Shown: positions 45,716 through 58,280 of the stretch, piece by piece | Layout: each line of letters begins with the position of its first letter | How positions within the stretch are numbered: position 1 is the stretch's first letter | NCBI GenBank assembly: GCA_001692895.1 | Contig: KV748258.1 | Span: forward strand, 124,001-188,000 | Length of the DNA stretch: 64,000 nt | Direction: 5' to 3' | Source of the DNA: Cenococcum geophilum 1.58 | Taxonomy: Eukaryota; Ascomycota; Dothideomycetes; Gloniales; Gloniaceae | The notes under the pieces: generated by a model | What the model was told of the DNA's origin: nothing | Seen by the model: only the letters and a program-made list of their open reading frames with translations | Database searches by the model: none | Position numbers and translations under genes: made by a program

Positions 45716-48700
45716 CTGCCGCTGCGACGGTGGAGTAGCAGCATGGCTGCAAGCGCCGTTGCGATAAGAATCTACCGTCGATGCGTCAATGCGTCGATGC
45801 GTGCAAATCTTGCCAATCTTGCCAATCTCGCCAATGTTGGCGGCCGTGATGCTTCTTTTGACGATGATGTGCAGGCGAAAAGGTTGTGGCGTCGCCATCC
45901 GCCTCGGTTGAGCAGACGTGCGTCGCCGAGCGATCCTCCACACTCCCGCTTCACCGTGCCACCATTTTGTGACCGCCACCGTCGTGCAGACGGGCTGGCG
46001 GCGATGCTCGTCGACCATCCTCGACGGCAATGGGGAGTTGCAGTTAGGTTCTCCAGGTTCTAAACCCTCCAGAGCCGCGCAATCCCGAGAAGCCCGGCCG
46101 CGGCGTGCGGTCCCTGGTCTGCCTGTCTGCCCCTTTCTCGGGCGAGTGAGCGCAGGTGAGTGGTACCACAGACACAGCAGCAGCCTTGTGCGTCCGGAGC
46201 GAAGCCGGGACGAAGGATGAGCTGCGCTGTGGTGTTGGCCCAGTTCAGGCTCATTGTCGTTGTCAGCATCGATCCGCCGTCTTGGGCGATTCTGCAGCAT
46301 CCCGAAATGAAAGGGCTCCCACCTTCCTCGCCTCTCCTTGGTTGCTCCTCCAAGCACACCAAGCGAGCGTATCCATGCTAGCCATCAAACCTCCGCGACG
46401 AGGTCTCACCCAGCCAATGAGCCTATTTGAATTTCCGCCGGCGGAAGACGGCCTCTCTGCCACTCCTTCATTTCCCAGGCATTGTCCACCACTGCCCAGA
46501 TCCCACTCAGACTCGGCTCGCGGGGACGAGTGGCGGCAGGAAACGCTGTTTTGCGCGGCATTGCCAGGCAATATACCCTAGCTTGTAAACGTGTTTGTTC
46601 TCTCTCGTCTACTTCACCGCGCATGGCCGTTTCTCCTCTCGTTGTTTCTGAGCCGGCTTCGGCCCTCTGCGTGGTTTTCCCTCGGTCGTGTTATGCTCGC
46701 GTCTGCTTGTTGCATTATGCCATCGCTACGGATCAAACCTCTTTCTGGCGCGGCTTGATTTCCTTTCTTAGTTGCGCTCTGTATACCCGGCCGCTGATCA
46801 TTGCGGAAAGTCGTCGAAACGCCCTCCCAGGGGTGCATACGGCCATGATCCTGCTGCAGCGATCATGGTGAGAGCTGATCGCCCCTGCGTCGAGGATTAG
46901 GGAAATTATAACCGTTTCGACCCAGGGCTGGCAGCTGCTAAACAAATTCCTACGCTGAGAGCCTGAGCCATGCTGTTTGGCCCCGGGACCCTCGTGGCTC
47001 CAGCATTTGTCACGTTGTAGTATAACGTTACTGCTGTCAACATGCAGTCCGCAGCACGCAGTCTTCCAGAAGCAGAATTTTCCCGGAGCGGGCCGAGCAC
47101 TTCACCGTTGGATCTCATCGTTCAGATCTGAAGGTCAGTCGGTTGTGGACTGTCGATTGGCAGTTGTAGCCCACTAGACGCTGACCTCAACCGATCGTGC
47201 ATGCGCATCAGCAGGGGCAAGAGAAGAGGCTAGGTCTAGTCCGCCGACACATGAATTGACACTACCGTTTTCATGCACTAGGGTGGGCGCCTTGAGCGGC
47301 TCTAAGGCTGAAAATCCATCGCGTTCCTGACGCAATCTCCCACGCCTTGGAGGTTACGAAACGCATGTGGAGGCTATCTTAGCCACAACAGACGTGGGGA
47401 CGATGATAGGAACACTCGCCCGGATCGTGGATGAATCCTTAGCGACGGCTGGTGGAGAGCTGTCAGTCCAGCTCCTCGCTCCTCACCCACCTGCCTACCT
47501 AGACCCCGCAACAAGCGTTGCCGAGCCCTGCTCCATCCCTGCCGCCTTCCTGGCGTCCCTGGAACTCCCGCTGTGCCTTCTGCCAATGGCGGCCCATCTC
47601 CGTCGACTGTTGTTCTGAACGCCACGGATCAGGCGTCGCTGTCGGCGTTTTCCTCCATGCTCCCTGTCATCTGCGAACCTTAGAGCCCACCATGCAGTTT
47701 TTCCTCATTCTCTTTCGAGAACAGCACACTTGGCCTTCAAGCACACTTGACCCCATCAGCCTTTCATTCGCCAGTTTTTCCTCCGTCGCTGCTCCATCTC
47801 TCTAGGGTCCCGCCCTGAGGTACCGCACCCCTGTGCCCTGATCTTGTCTTCTGCTGTGCTAACGCTGGAAGACAATCACGCCTCTCGTGGTGTAACAACT
47901 ACGTCCATATCCTCGAAGATTATTATGTCCTCCTAAGATGGAGTGCGCCCTGGTGGTGGTCTGACCCTGGACTGCCGATGTACTGTTAAGCTCGATTTAT
48001 CCGGATCGTCGAACTTATAGTGCCGTCAAGCCTTCTTGTATGAATAATCTGTCCCTCCACTTTCTTGTTCGTTATCGCTGATATAGCCTCCGTGCTGTTC
48101 CACAGTATTATTACAAAGGCCACTAGTTGTCATCAATCTACACTGGACTATTCAGATATCTCAGTGTCAAACGGTCTGCTTGTCTCTCTCTGCTAAAGGA
48201 CCCCACGGACACTGTGCATCTTTATTTGGCCGTCGTATCACGTCCCTTACCAGCTTTCTATTTCAAGAGTTGTTACACGAAAAATCTGCGCCCCATTCTG
48301 TCTTAAGGTGCGACATCAACAGTTCAGCCTGGGTCCCGCGTATCAGCAACCCAAAACTTCTACGAGACGTAACCGCCAGATTCGTTCTCCGTGACAGATT
48401 CGCGAACCAGAGTCCGTCGCGCTGGTGTGTGCCCTCGGTCCATCTTAAAGCATCGCGAAAACACCATCTCAAATCGCCGATCATCCGCGCCGTACCCCGC
48501 ACTGGATCTAGAGACTGACTCTTGTTTGCGCAAACTTCCCGGACTTCTTCAGCAAAGATCTGTTGGGAGTTGACGATAATCTCGTCTGAGTGCTCAAGGC
48601 GGAGCTCGTATGGCCAGTTGCACTACAGCAGTATCCAGCGGCGATCAGACTTGACTACCTTCTCGTCACTTGATTGCTAGAAACGAGGAAGAAGTCGAGG

Positions 48701-48822
48701 CTCAACGATAAAGTAGGCGCCTTCTATGCGTGAGGCGTCAGCCGTGCTGACTGTCATCTCTTAGGTCGTTCAGCCACAGCCAAACCAAACACCGCATCGA
48801 AACACCGCCCCTGAAGCTGCAA
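45716..48822. other. 3.1 kb GC-rich gene-free stretch upstream of the homeobox gene
   Basis: Open frames are long on both strands because stops are rare in this composition; none has domains or splice support. At the left edge are two short tandem repeats: three 8-mers of the type CGATGCGT (45779-45802) and three 9-mers CTTGCCAAT/CTCGCCAAT (45809-45835), the latter giving three CCAAT boxes 9 bp apart. The stretch probably holds a long promoter and spliced or unspliced leader of the homeobox gene, as is common for fungal developmental regulators. Confidence 0.45.
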
Positions 48823-50744
48823 ATGGTTGACGGAAATCTTTTCATTCCGCTCTCTCCGCCTAGCTCACCGCGTATGTCTGCGTATAACGCGACTCCCGCA
48901 GAAAACGAGTGGCAAAACCAGGATATTAAACCTTTGGACCCCACTTCCACAAACTCCGAAGGCGACATGGCAATGCTACACGCCGAAGTATCAGGCCTTC
49001 CATTAGACATGCAAAGGCGTCCGATGTTACGAACCCACAGAAGCTTTCCTTACACGATAAGGCCTTCAGGACATTCTCTTCATCCGTCTAATCATTCTCT
49101 GGATGGCTCTGGGGGCTCGCCAGTGCCGCAAAGAGAGCGCATCACGATTAGCAAACTCGAAGAGCTCGATTCAGGTGAATTGTCAAATGTGACTTTTAGT
49201 GGATCCGCTCCAGCAAGCCCAGTGTCAAGGCTCACGCCGCCATCTCCCTGTGGGGAAAAGAGTGATGAGCATGAAGACATCCATGAAGGAGGCACTCTAT
49301 CAGGTGACGGAGGAGAGGATGAACAAAACCCACCAATTTCCGCTGCGGAGCTGAGGGCGCAGAAGCGCAAGATGAAGAGATTCAGGTCAGCAAATTTGAA
49401 GACACGAACTTCAATTTCATTGATTGGTACCTAACAGAGCACTTAGGCTTACACACAATCAAACACGATTCCTCATGAGCGAGTTCACACGTCAAGCACA
49501 CCCTGACGCGGCCCACCGAGAACGACTTGCTCGAGAAATTCCTGGCTTGAGCCCAAGGCAGGTGCAAGTGTGGTTCCAGAACCGGTGAGCCGCTCCCTGG
49601 CCCTTTTAATGTGTCTAATACCACTTACGATAATTGAACTAATATGGGTTTGGTAGGAGAGCTAAGTTAAAGCGTTTAACGAGCGATGACCGCGAACGAA
49701 TGATGAGATCAAGAGCGCTACCCGACGATTTCGACATGACTCAAGCGCTTCACTCACCATTTGGAACAACGCATGGAATTGGGACGCCTTTAACTTCGCC
49801 TAGCTCTTATAGTCCAGGATTCCCAGAACGAGACATGGCCCATCAGCTTAGCACCGATACGATCCGGCGACTTCCTGAAGGCACTCACCTGTCCCCTACC
49901 GGTATTAGCCCTGCTTTCGGCGGATTTGCTTTCGCACCACCGCAGCCTGTGAACGATACATTATCACCAGCACCTGCTGGCGCTGAAAATTCCCCGTTCG
50001 GATACTCCTCCGGAGCGCTTGATGGCAGCCCGAGGAGATCCAACCCTTTCATTGGATCTATGTCTATGAGCTCTAACTCAGGATACGCGCCGCACCCAGG
50101 GATTCCTCGTTTGCAACTACATTCCGACCGCATAGCAAGAACACGTGCGGAATCGCTTTCTTCACCCTTGAGAGCAAGCATGTCTTATACAAATAATGGG
50201 AATGACGGTAATCTCAATGGTGTGGACGATCACTCCGGGCAGCAAATGGACAACTCGCAGATGAGTGGCGACCAAGGGCCGCAAAGGTCCTTTTCCAATT
50301 CCATGCTTCCTTATGGCATTGGTTATTCCTGTAAGTTGATGACTCTCTAGGCTTACCAATGATTCCTTACTAACGGCTGAAGATCCTCAAATCCCAGGCT
50401 TCCAAGCTGGAGCATCCACGAGGATGCGCTCTTTCTCCGGCGACGTGCCTAGACGGATTGAGTTGAGCACTCACTACACACCAAGCCGTAGTGTGGCTAC
50501 GCCTCAGACTGCGACGTTCCCTAACTACACAAGCTCGCCACTGGTGACTCAGAGCTTCCAGATGCCGCACATGAGTGCGCCACACCACATCACCTCGTTC
50601 CAAAATTCGTACATGCGGCAGGATGTGGGTCAAAATGATCAGTACTCGCAGGTTGGCGCAGTGTTGGGTGAAGTGGTTGAAGGATCAAATCACGAAAACG
50701 ACGATACGAATGACGGCTCCGTACAGTTGCAGCAATCATATTGA
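48823..50744 (+). CDS. Homeodomain transcription factor
   Basis: DNA-binding regulator, probably nuclear. Four exons (48823-49385, 49447-49584, 49657-50330, 50383-50744) join to 578 aa. The homeodomain lies at about residues 182-240: KRKMKRFRLTHNQTRFLM, SEFTRQAHPDAAHRERLARE and IPGLSPRQVQVWFQNRRAK. Recognition helix WFQNRRAK is complete, with W, F, N and R in the canonical positions. Two introns cut the domain, one in the N-terminal arm and one inside WFQNR|RAK. The spacing is that of a typical 60-residue homeodomain, not a TALE type. The rest is Ser/Pro-rich and disordered. It resembles the single-homeodomain factors of filamentous fungi and Pho2/Grf10, but I cannot assign orthology. The start at 48823 is the first ATG giving MVDGNLFIPLSPPSSP; a large upstream region suggests a long leader. 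Confidence 0.9.
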
Positions 50745-53479
50745 CTGGATGAGGCTGCAGCGTTCCATCCTTGGAGGATGCATATTCACCGTAAAACGCT
50801 TTGATGACAACTATTGAGGGTATCAGGGCGACCTCCTAGATAGGAGGAACCAACTCTTTATCATCACGAAATCGTGGTCATGGAAACTATGGAAGGATGC
50901 TGGATCCCACCGACCTAGACTGGTATGAAGCTAACGGCCATAATATTGCGATTCGACTGTGTGAGATTGTCTCTTTTGTTCCGGGCGACTGTTTCGTACT
51001 CGTTGTTCTTCCGCGTCTTCATTTCATTGCGCCCTGTGGAGCTGCGTTCGCTGGATTTGCCTGTTGGATGTTTTAGGCCGGCCCGCGGCGCGGGACTCTC
51101 GCTGGCGTTGAAGTGCTTTGCTTCAACAGGACGGCGCGAATACCCTTCTTGTATCTACTTTGTACGTAGCTGTTCACCACTTTCCACCCCTTATCGATAC
51201 CACGGAAATTTTTTAGAAAGAATCTACGAGTATGATGCCAAGAAGTCTTCTATTTCAGCGTGTGTGGCTACATGAGTGCTACTATTGCGACTGTAGGTAC
51301 ACAGGCGCGCGATTCAGGAACACATTAGCCATGTGCGGCGAGTCATCATAGATTATTATAGTCAGGGACATTGGATTAAGTTATTAAATTTCCTGCGTGA
51401 TAAATTGCGAGGCGCTGGCCACTTTCCCGTAGGGCTTAGTGAAACGTTCTACGCGGCCTTCTCGAAGAACTATCAAGGGCGGATCAGCAGACGGATGTGC
51501 GCCCGCGGCGGCCAGCAGATTCCGAAACAGCGATTCCATCCAAACACTCTCAAAACTCGGAAATGCGGGAAACACGGTGGAAGGGATGTGGAGAGGTGTG
51601 TGGGCGAGATCCTCAGGTACAAGAGGTTGCGGCATTCTGCCTGCAACCGTTGCTCTGGTGAGACTTCAAGACGGGGGGTATCACGTGGGCTTCACCGTGG
51701 ACCTTGGGATTTCAGGCTGCGAAACTTTTTTCACATGCTACATGCGCAGGGCTTCACAGACTTTGGAGAGGCGTGTGGGTTGGACGTGGTTGGACTCAGG
51801 CAGACCAGCGCCCAAACGCCTTCCACGGACTTTGACCTTCCTCATCCTCCTCTGTAGCCGATCGGGCCACAAGACAGGCATTGACGTTGCTGTGCGCGAG
51901 GCTATTGCTTGCATCGGCTGGGAGGCTTCACACCAATGGCATGACAAGCAGACCGGTAGGTCGAGGGCCGTCTAGCTAGCGGCAGCATGAAAAGCCCTCG
52001 ACGGAGGTTGTGCAGATGCAGCATGCTCCCAATGAGTCATTTAAAGGGAGTGTACGAAGGTAGCTTTAGGTAGTGGCTGGTCTTGGCCATCCGCTTCGCA
52101 AGGCATCCCTTTTAGCCTGTGGCGATATCAGTTCGGGGTTAGCAGCGACGCCGTTGCTATGGCGGATTGGAGGGCGCCTATCGGAGTTAAGCCGCCTCGA
52201 AGTCTTGAGTGGTTGGCCATTCGCTCATCACGCAGACCGTTCGCATAAGCATTGCGGAGACGTCGAGAGCCCTTGGCCGGCACGTCGAAAATGTAAAAGC
52301 GAAAAAAAAAAGTTGGTTGTTTCTTTGATGGCCATGATATTGTCCTTGCGTTGTGCGTCAAAGCAGAAGCTGCCTGGCTACCTACCGAGTACCTACCTGT
52401 CAAAGCAGTTCAGGATCTCCCAACCTTTGTATGCTTTTTCGGTGGACCCGCTTACCTTTTCTTTTGTCTATCTAAAAAAAAAAAAAAATACTACCTAGCA
52501 TTGCGAAGTGAATTTGTTAAGGAAAGAAACGAAATGTAAAAACAAGAATTAGCCTTTAATCTACTGCTGTGTAATTGTATCCCGACGGCTCTTGGAAGCC
52601 GGCATTGTGGTTAACCAACCCCGTTGAGCCGGCAGAGATGCGAAATCTCACGATGCGCCGCATTGCTTTGCACCACCAGGCTATTTTTGCAGGCGAGGCA
52701 GACACGATCGATGACTACGGGAAGAGAATCGTGCGGAAGGAATCAGGTGCGGCGTGTAGCCAGATAAATGAGTCCCACGTACGCCTTCTCAGCCTCTCTC
52801 CCTGGTGCAACAGGTGTCCCGAAATAGGGTTATTGGCAAGGCCCAGTCATCAAACACCCCTGGGAGCTTGTAAAATGTAGACATAGTCCACAGGCGCATG
52901 TAGCGAGGAGCACTGCAATCAAATGCAAGCAAGCAAAGAAATAGAATAAGCAACGGGCTGTGCTACTGAATTTATCTGTATCTGTCCTTGTGTGTGCTGG
53001 GCTGCTGACAGGGTTCGTCGTCCTGGGGCGCGGGAGGATTGGGGCTAGCCGAGAGAAAATTATGTTGAAGTCTTCGCAACGCCTCACCCTCTCTTCTCAT
53101 CATCCTCTTCATCACGAAGAATCACCCATCAAGAACCCCCAACCGGCCCGTCTGTGTTATTCACGGACGCCCGTTGCTGATTTCACAGATTTCTCTGTCG
53201 AAATCACCCGCAAAGCGGCACTGCAGGAAGCACTTCTCACTTTCACCGTGAAGGAGTTCGCTGTGACAGCCTTAGTTGCGCTGCTCAAAAAGCGCACATC
53301 TTCTTCTTCCCTTCCTTTTCATCACACTCTCTTTCCTCAATCTCCGCTCTACAGCGACCTCTAATAATCCTCGCCGCTCGGATTTGATATTCGACGACGT
53401 CACCGACTCTTTTTGAGCCATCTGAACGCACGATCGAATACTACCTCGAACCGCCTTTTCAACCCACTCTAGGTTTCTA
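50745..53479. other. 2.7 kb gene-free stretch before eIF4G
   Basis: No supported gene. A poly-A run lies at about 52474-52489 and another at about 52302-52311. The last 200 bp (about 53290-53470) are pyrimidine-rich, as is usual for leaders of strongly expressed fungal genes, and presumably form the eIF4G promoter and leader. Confidence 0.45.
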
Positions 53480-56400
53480 ATGAGTACTTCTATCTCGACC
53501 GCGCATAATCCCATCATCGCCGCCCAGACAGCAAACGCCGCGTCCTCGATCGCTCCAGGAACGACGTCCACTGTGGCCGCTGGTCCGGCTCAGCCCACTG
53601 CCCGCTCGTACGCCAACGCGACCAAAAAGCCCATTTCGTCGCCTCCGATCGCGTCTAGCACAGAACCTCCAGTGGCAGTGGGTGGCTCGGCACAACCACA
53701 ACATGGGAAGGGCAGCTCGATTTCTCCGGTGAACGGGAAAAACCCCATCCAGCCGGCTGTCCCATCAGTTGGCCCTCCAACTATCGTGAATAGCAGCGGG
53801 GTGAACGGAGCTCCTACGCTAGGTGACCATAGTCGGAAGATATCAGTCACAATAAGCGCATCGGGCGCGAGTGGATACATGCCGAACGGTGGTCCAGTTG
53901 CTTCAAACAGAGCCCCAAATTTGACTTTCGGGTCTATCACGGCTGGCGGATCCCCAGCTATATCGAACAGCGTTCCACTCCATCCTCAGGCTGCGAACCT
54001 GTCAACACCGATAAACAACCCTCGGATTACTTCGCCTGCGACTTCTCCTTCACCTATTCCGCCGCCTGCGTCAAGTGGTGGTCGGCCTCCTTTGGGCCTC
54101 CAATCAGGTCAGGGGATAGTATTCGGCGGTGTAGGTGGCGAAGGCGCCGAGCCAAATGTATGTGTTGTCCGCGTTTATTGAATATCGAAAAGCTTACTGA
54201 CTGGCTTTGTAGCTACGGTCCGTCTCCATGCCGCCAGGTCAAAACCCCATTCCCCAGGCACAGCATCTTCGACGCGAGTCTTCTCAGTCCGCACACAGTG
54301 ACATGAGCAACCCTAACATGAGCAACATAAATCGAGGCTTTCCGCCTAACGGTGGACGTAGTCGAGGGTTCAACAACCCTAGCTATGGCCCTCAAATGGC
54401 ACACTCATCGCCCGGCCCAGCTTTTAGGCAGCTTCCTAACCAGCAGCGAGGCGCACAAAACATACCACCACAGTTTCAAAACCATGGACCAATAGGTCAA
54501 CCAAACTCGCCGTTTCGCCAGAATCGGAGTCCAGCTCTGACGCCTGCGACGGTACACTCACAAGTGCATCTTGCGAATAACCCACAAATGCAATATCCTC
54601 CATACGGGCATCCGCAGCACTTCCAATCCCAAACTGTTCGTTCCCTTTCTCCTTCTCCCCAAAAACAAGCTGGAGAATCCAGCAATTTCATTTCTCCCGG
54701 AAAATCTCAAAACGGTTCAGTTTCTTCAAAGCCGGGGAAGGTTCAATTTCGTTTACCCCCCCACAACTTTCTTCTTCGAACTATACATTTCCCTGATCTC
54801 TCACCCGCAAATGGCGGCTTTGATCAATATCTAACCTTGCTCAAATCCCAGGGATTATATGGCATGCCACCACAGGCTCAGCTCGATCCTAACTACCCGT
54901 ACTATCCACAGCACTACCAAATGCATCCTCAGATGCAGTATGGTGGTGCAGCTCCACCTAGCCCTCGACCAAATAACTTCCCTCCGCAAATGGCACAGCC
55001 TTACATGCAGGGTCCTTATGGTAATCCCCCACATGCACAAGGAATGTCACGATCGCCTTCTCAGGTCTCAGAGCGACCTCCGTCAACTATTGCTCAGCCG
55101 CAGACACCTGCAATGCCAAGCGTGAACCATGTTTCACATGCTCATACTCCCAGCGCTAGTTCAAGCAGCCCAGCTCCGGGCCCTAACTTTGCCATCCCTC
55201 CTAAAACAAAAAGCAAGGCTATCGTTATTAGGAATCCTGACGGTGAGGTGGTAAGCTTTGACAAGAAGTCAGCTTCACCTGCTCCTCCTCCACAACCTAG
55301 GTCCCCTGCCGTCGTCTCTACACCCACCCCTCCACCGCGTGCTCCCAGCGCCACCGAGTCACAGCATAGCCGCTCTGAAAGCACTGTCAGCAAGAGCGCT
55401 GCTGAGAAAGAGAAGAAGAAGAAGGAATTCGCTGAGCAGTTCCAGAAGCAAATTGAGGCCGATAGGGCGGAGAAGAAGCGTGTTGAGGAAGAACAGAAGC
55501 AAAAAGTTGCCAAAGCTAAGGAAGAGGCCGAGGCTAAACTTGCCAAGGAAAAGGAGGAAGCGGAGCTGAAGGCAGCTAAGGAGAAGGAAGAAGCTGAGAA
55601 GGCTGCAGCTGCAGCTGAGAAGGAGAGAGAAGAGGCTGAACGGATCAAGCGAGAGCAAGAAGAGAAAGAGAGGCTCCAGAGAGAAGAAGAAGAGAGGTTC
55701 GAGCGCGAGATCGCTGAGATGGAGGAGAAGGAGCGACTGGAAGAGGAGCGAGAGCGAGCTTATCAAGAAAAGAGGCAGAAAGAAAAAGAAGAAAAGGCTC
55801 GCAAAGACGCTGAAGCTGCTGCTAACGCTGAAGAGGAGCTCCGTAAGGCTGAGAGAGAGGCTGAAGCACGGGAAGAGGCTCGTGAGAAGGCCCGGCAAGC
55901 TGCTTCGGAGGAGACTCCTGAGCAAAAGGCGGAGCGTGAGAAGATGTTTGCCTCTCTCAAGAAGTCAAATCTCGGTCCTAGCTCAAATGTGCCTTCTGAC
56001 AGTGGTACATCTACTCCACCTGTTGAAGTCTCAATACCACCCCCAGCTCAGCCGCGAACCACAAGCGGTGGCAAACCCAAGCCCGCTGCGCTCAAACTGG
56101 AGACGACCAAGCCAGTTGAGCCAGCTCAGCTAACCGCAGGTATGCAGTCACTCAAATCTGCCCGCTTCCTCCAGGTTAGAAGTGAGTTGGTCAACTATCC
56201 AGATGGTATCAAGTCACCCAATCCTGCATTAAACCAAGGGGGTAAGAGCAAAGGGCGTCAATACGACAAGGAATTTTTGCTTCAATTCCAGGATGTCTTT
56301 AAGGAGAAGCCTTCCATTGATTGGGATAGTAAGGTCAAAGAGACTGTTGGCGACTCTTCTGATTCTGCTCGCCCTCAATCAGCCCGTACGCCTTCAATGG

Positions 56401-58280
56401 GCATGGGTAGCAGACAACCCTCGCGTCCCAGCCTACCCGCTGGTATGTCAGGTGGCACTATGGGTGCATTTGCCTCAGTTGGAAGGACTCTTCGCCCAGG
56501 TACGACCTCAGAAGAGCGATTCCAGCAATCTCTTCAGGGCTCCACTCGACCAACAATGAACAACCCTCTTGCTCAGTTTGCTAACCGCCCAGGTGGATTC
56601 CCTATGGGTGGACCTCCTCCGATGAACCGCACAGGCTCATTCCCCAATATGGCACAAGCTGGTCCCAACTCCCCTCGAAACAACAGCCAACGTAAGGGAA
56701 GTAGGCGTGGCCTTGATAAGGCACCTAGCAGACGCGATGAGGAGCAAGCGGCGAAGGCGATGCCGCTCACTGCTGGAATGGAATTGAAGCCTTTAGAGAA
56801 GTCCAACAGTGGCTGGAAGCCCATGAGCATTGGTGCGCCACAGGCTCAACAGCAGCAGATAATGGGAGCTGGACACATGCCTCCTGACATGGTCCAACGT
56901 AAGGTCAAGGCTGCGCTGAATAAGATGACTCCAGAGAAGTTCGACAAGATTGCCGACCAAATCCTGGAAATCGCCGCCCAGTCCAAGGACGAGACCGACG
57001 GTCGCACTCTCCGCCAAGTCATCCAACTCACCTTCGAGAAAGCTTGCGATGAGGCACATTGGGCTTCGATGTACGCCAAGTTCTGCAAGCGCATGTTGGA
57101 GACTATGAGTCCTGAAATCAGGGATGAGAACGTCCGTGACAAGATCGGCAACCCTGTCGTCGGCGGCGCCTTGTTCAGAAAGTATCTGCTGAATAGGTGT
57201 CAAGAAGAGTTCGAACGCGGCTGGGAAGTCAACCTCCCTGAGAAGCCTGAGGGCCAGAGCGAGGAGGCCGCCATGTTGTCCGACGAATACTATATCGCAG
57301 CGGCTGCTAAGCGACGTGGTCTTGGTTTGATCCAGTTCATCGGTGAACTGTACAAGCTTGGCATGTTGACTCTTCGTATCATGCACGAGTGCGTCTTGAA
57401 GCTCCTTGATTTCGAAGGTACTCCCGACGAGTCGGCTATCGAGAGCTTAGTCAAGCTGCTCAGGACCGTCGGTTTCACCATGGAGAATACCGAGTCTGGG
57501 CCTAAGATGATTAACATGTACTTCGAGCGCATTCAAAAGATCATGAACACTGAGGGTCTTCCAAGCCGTATGCACTTCATGCTTTTGGATGTTGCTGATC
57601 TGAGAAAGAAGGGCTGGAAGTCTAAGGACGACGCAAAGGGACCGAAGACAATCCAGGAGATCCACCAGGAAGCTTTGGCTGCCCAACAACAGGCTGACCT
57701 TGAGAGATCCCGATCGAACCAGCGTGGCGGTGGTCCTCGGCAACAGATGGGTCGCGGCGATGCTCGCTCGTTCTCGGGAAGCGGTATGATGCCACCACCA
57801 GACTATCCTCGCAATCAGCTTGGTATGGACGACCTACGCAAACTGTCCAAGGCCGCTTCTGGGCGGAATATCAGCAACAGCCCTGCCCAACTCGGTCCCT
57901 CATCTTTGTTTGGTAGCCGTAGCAGCAGCGGCCGGAAAGGTCTGGGTCCCAGTGGCTTAATGAAAGGAGGAGAAGATTCTGGAGCTTCTTCAAGGACAGC
58001 AACACCCCCTTCCCAGAAGGATAAAGAGTCTACAAATCACGTGAATTCATTTAGGTAAGTCGCTCCTTAATATTATATCTATGTCAGCTGCTAACTGCAA
58101 TCTAGTGCACTTGCAGCTCTCGATACATCAGGCGAAGGCGCTGGCGACGTCGCTTCTCCTCCCTCAACAACCTCATCACCACCAATGTCTAAATCGCAGC
58201 TAGCGCGGACACAGTCGAAATCTCCAGCGGCTGAAAACAAGGCCAGGAAAGCTGACAGCGCCAAACCATCCGAGCCATGA
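53480..58280 (+). CDS. tif4631: Translation initiation factor eIF4G (eIF4F p150)
   Basis: Scaffold of cap-dependent translation, bridging eIF4E, eIF4A, Pab1 and RNA. Three exons (53480-54157, 54213-58054, 58106-58280) give 1564 aa. The first 600 residues are Pro/Gln/Ser-rich and disordered. A long charged segment of Lys/Glu/Arg heptads (about 620-790) follows and probably forms a single helix. The eIF4E-binding motif YDKEFLLQF (Tyr-x4-Leu-hydrophobic) lies near residue 907. The MIF4G HEAT domain spans about 1118-1355, from VQRKVKAALNKMTPEKFDKI through FEKACDEAHWASMYAKFCKR to RMHFMLLDVADLRKKGWKS. The tail is RGG/Ser-rich (RSSSGRKGLGPSGLMKGG). A stretch at 54741-54851 (111 nt, no stop) has a good branch point and acceptor and may be an in-frame intron, which would give 1527 aa. 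Confidence 0.94.

Noticed and set aside
45575-46357. 260-residue minus-strand open frame overlapping the hpr1 3' end
   Set aside because: It is antisense to hpr1 coding sequence, lies in a GC-rich stretch where stops are rare, and has Arg-rich composition with no domain. Equally long frames occur on the other strand.
55142-55925. Minus-strand Ser/Leu/Phe-rich frames inside eIF4G
   Set aside because: They are antisense shadows of the Lys/Glu-rich helix segment.
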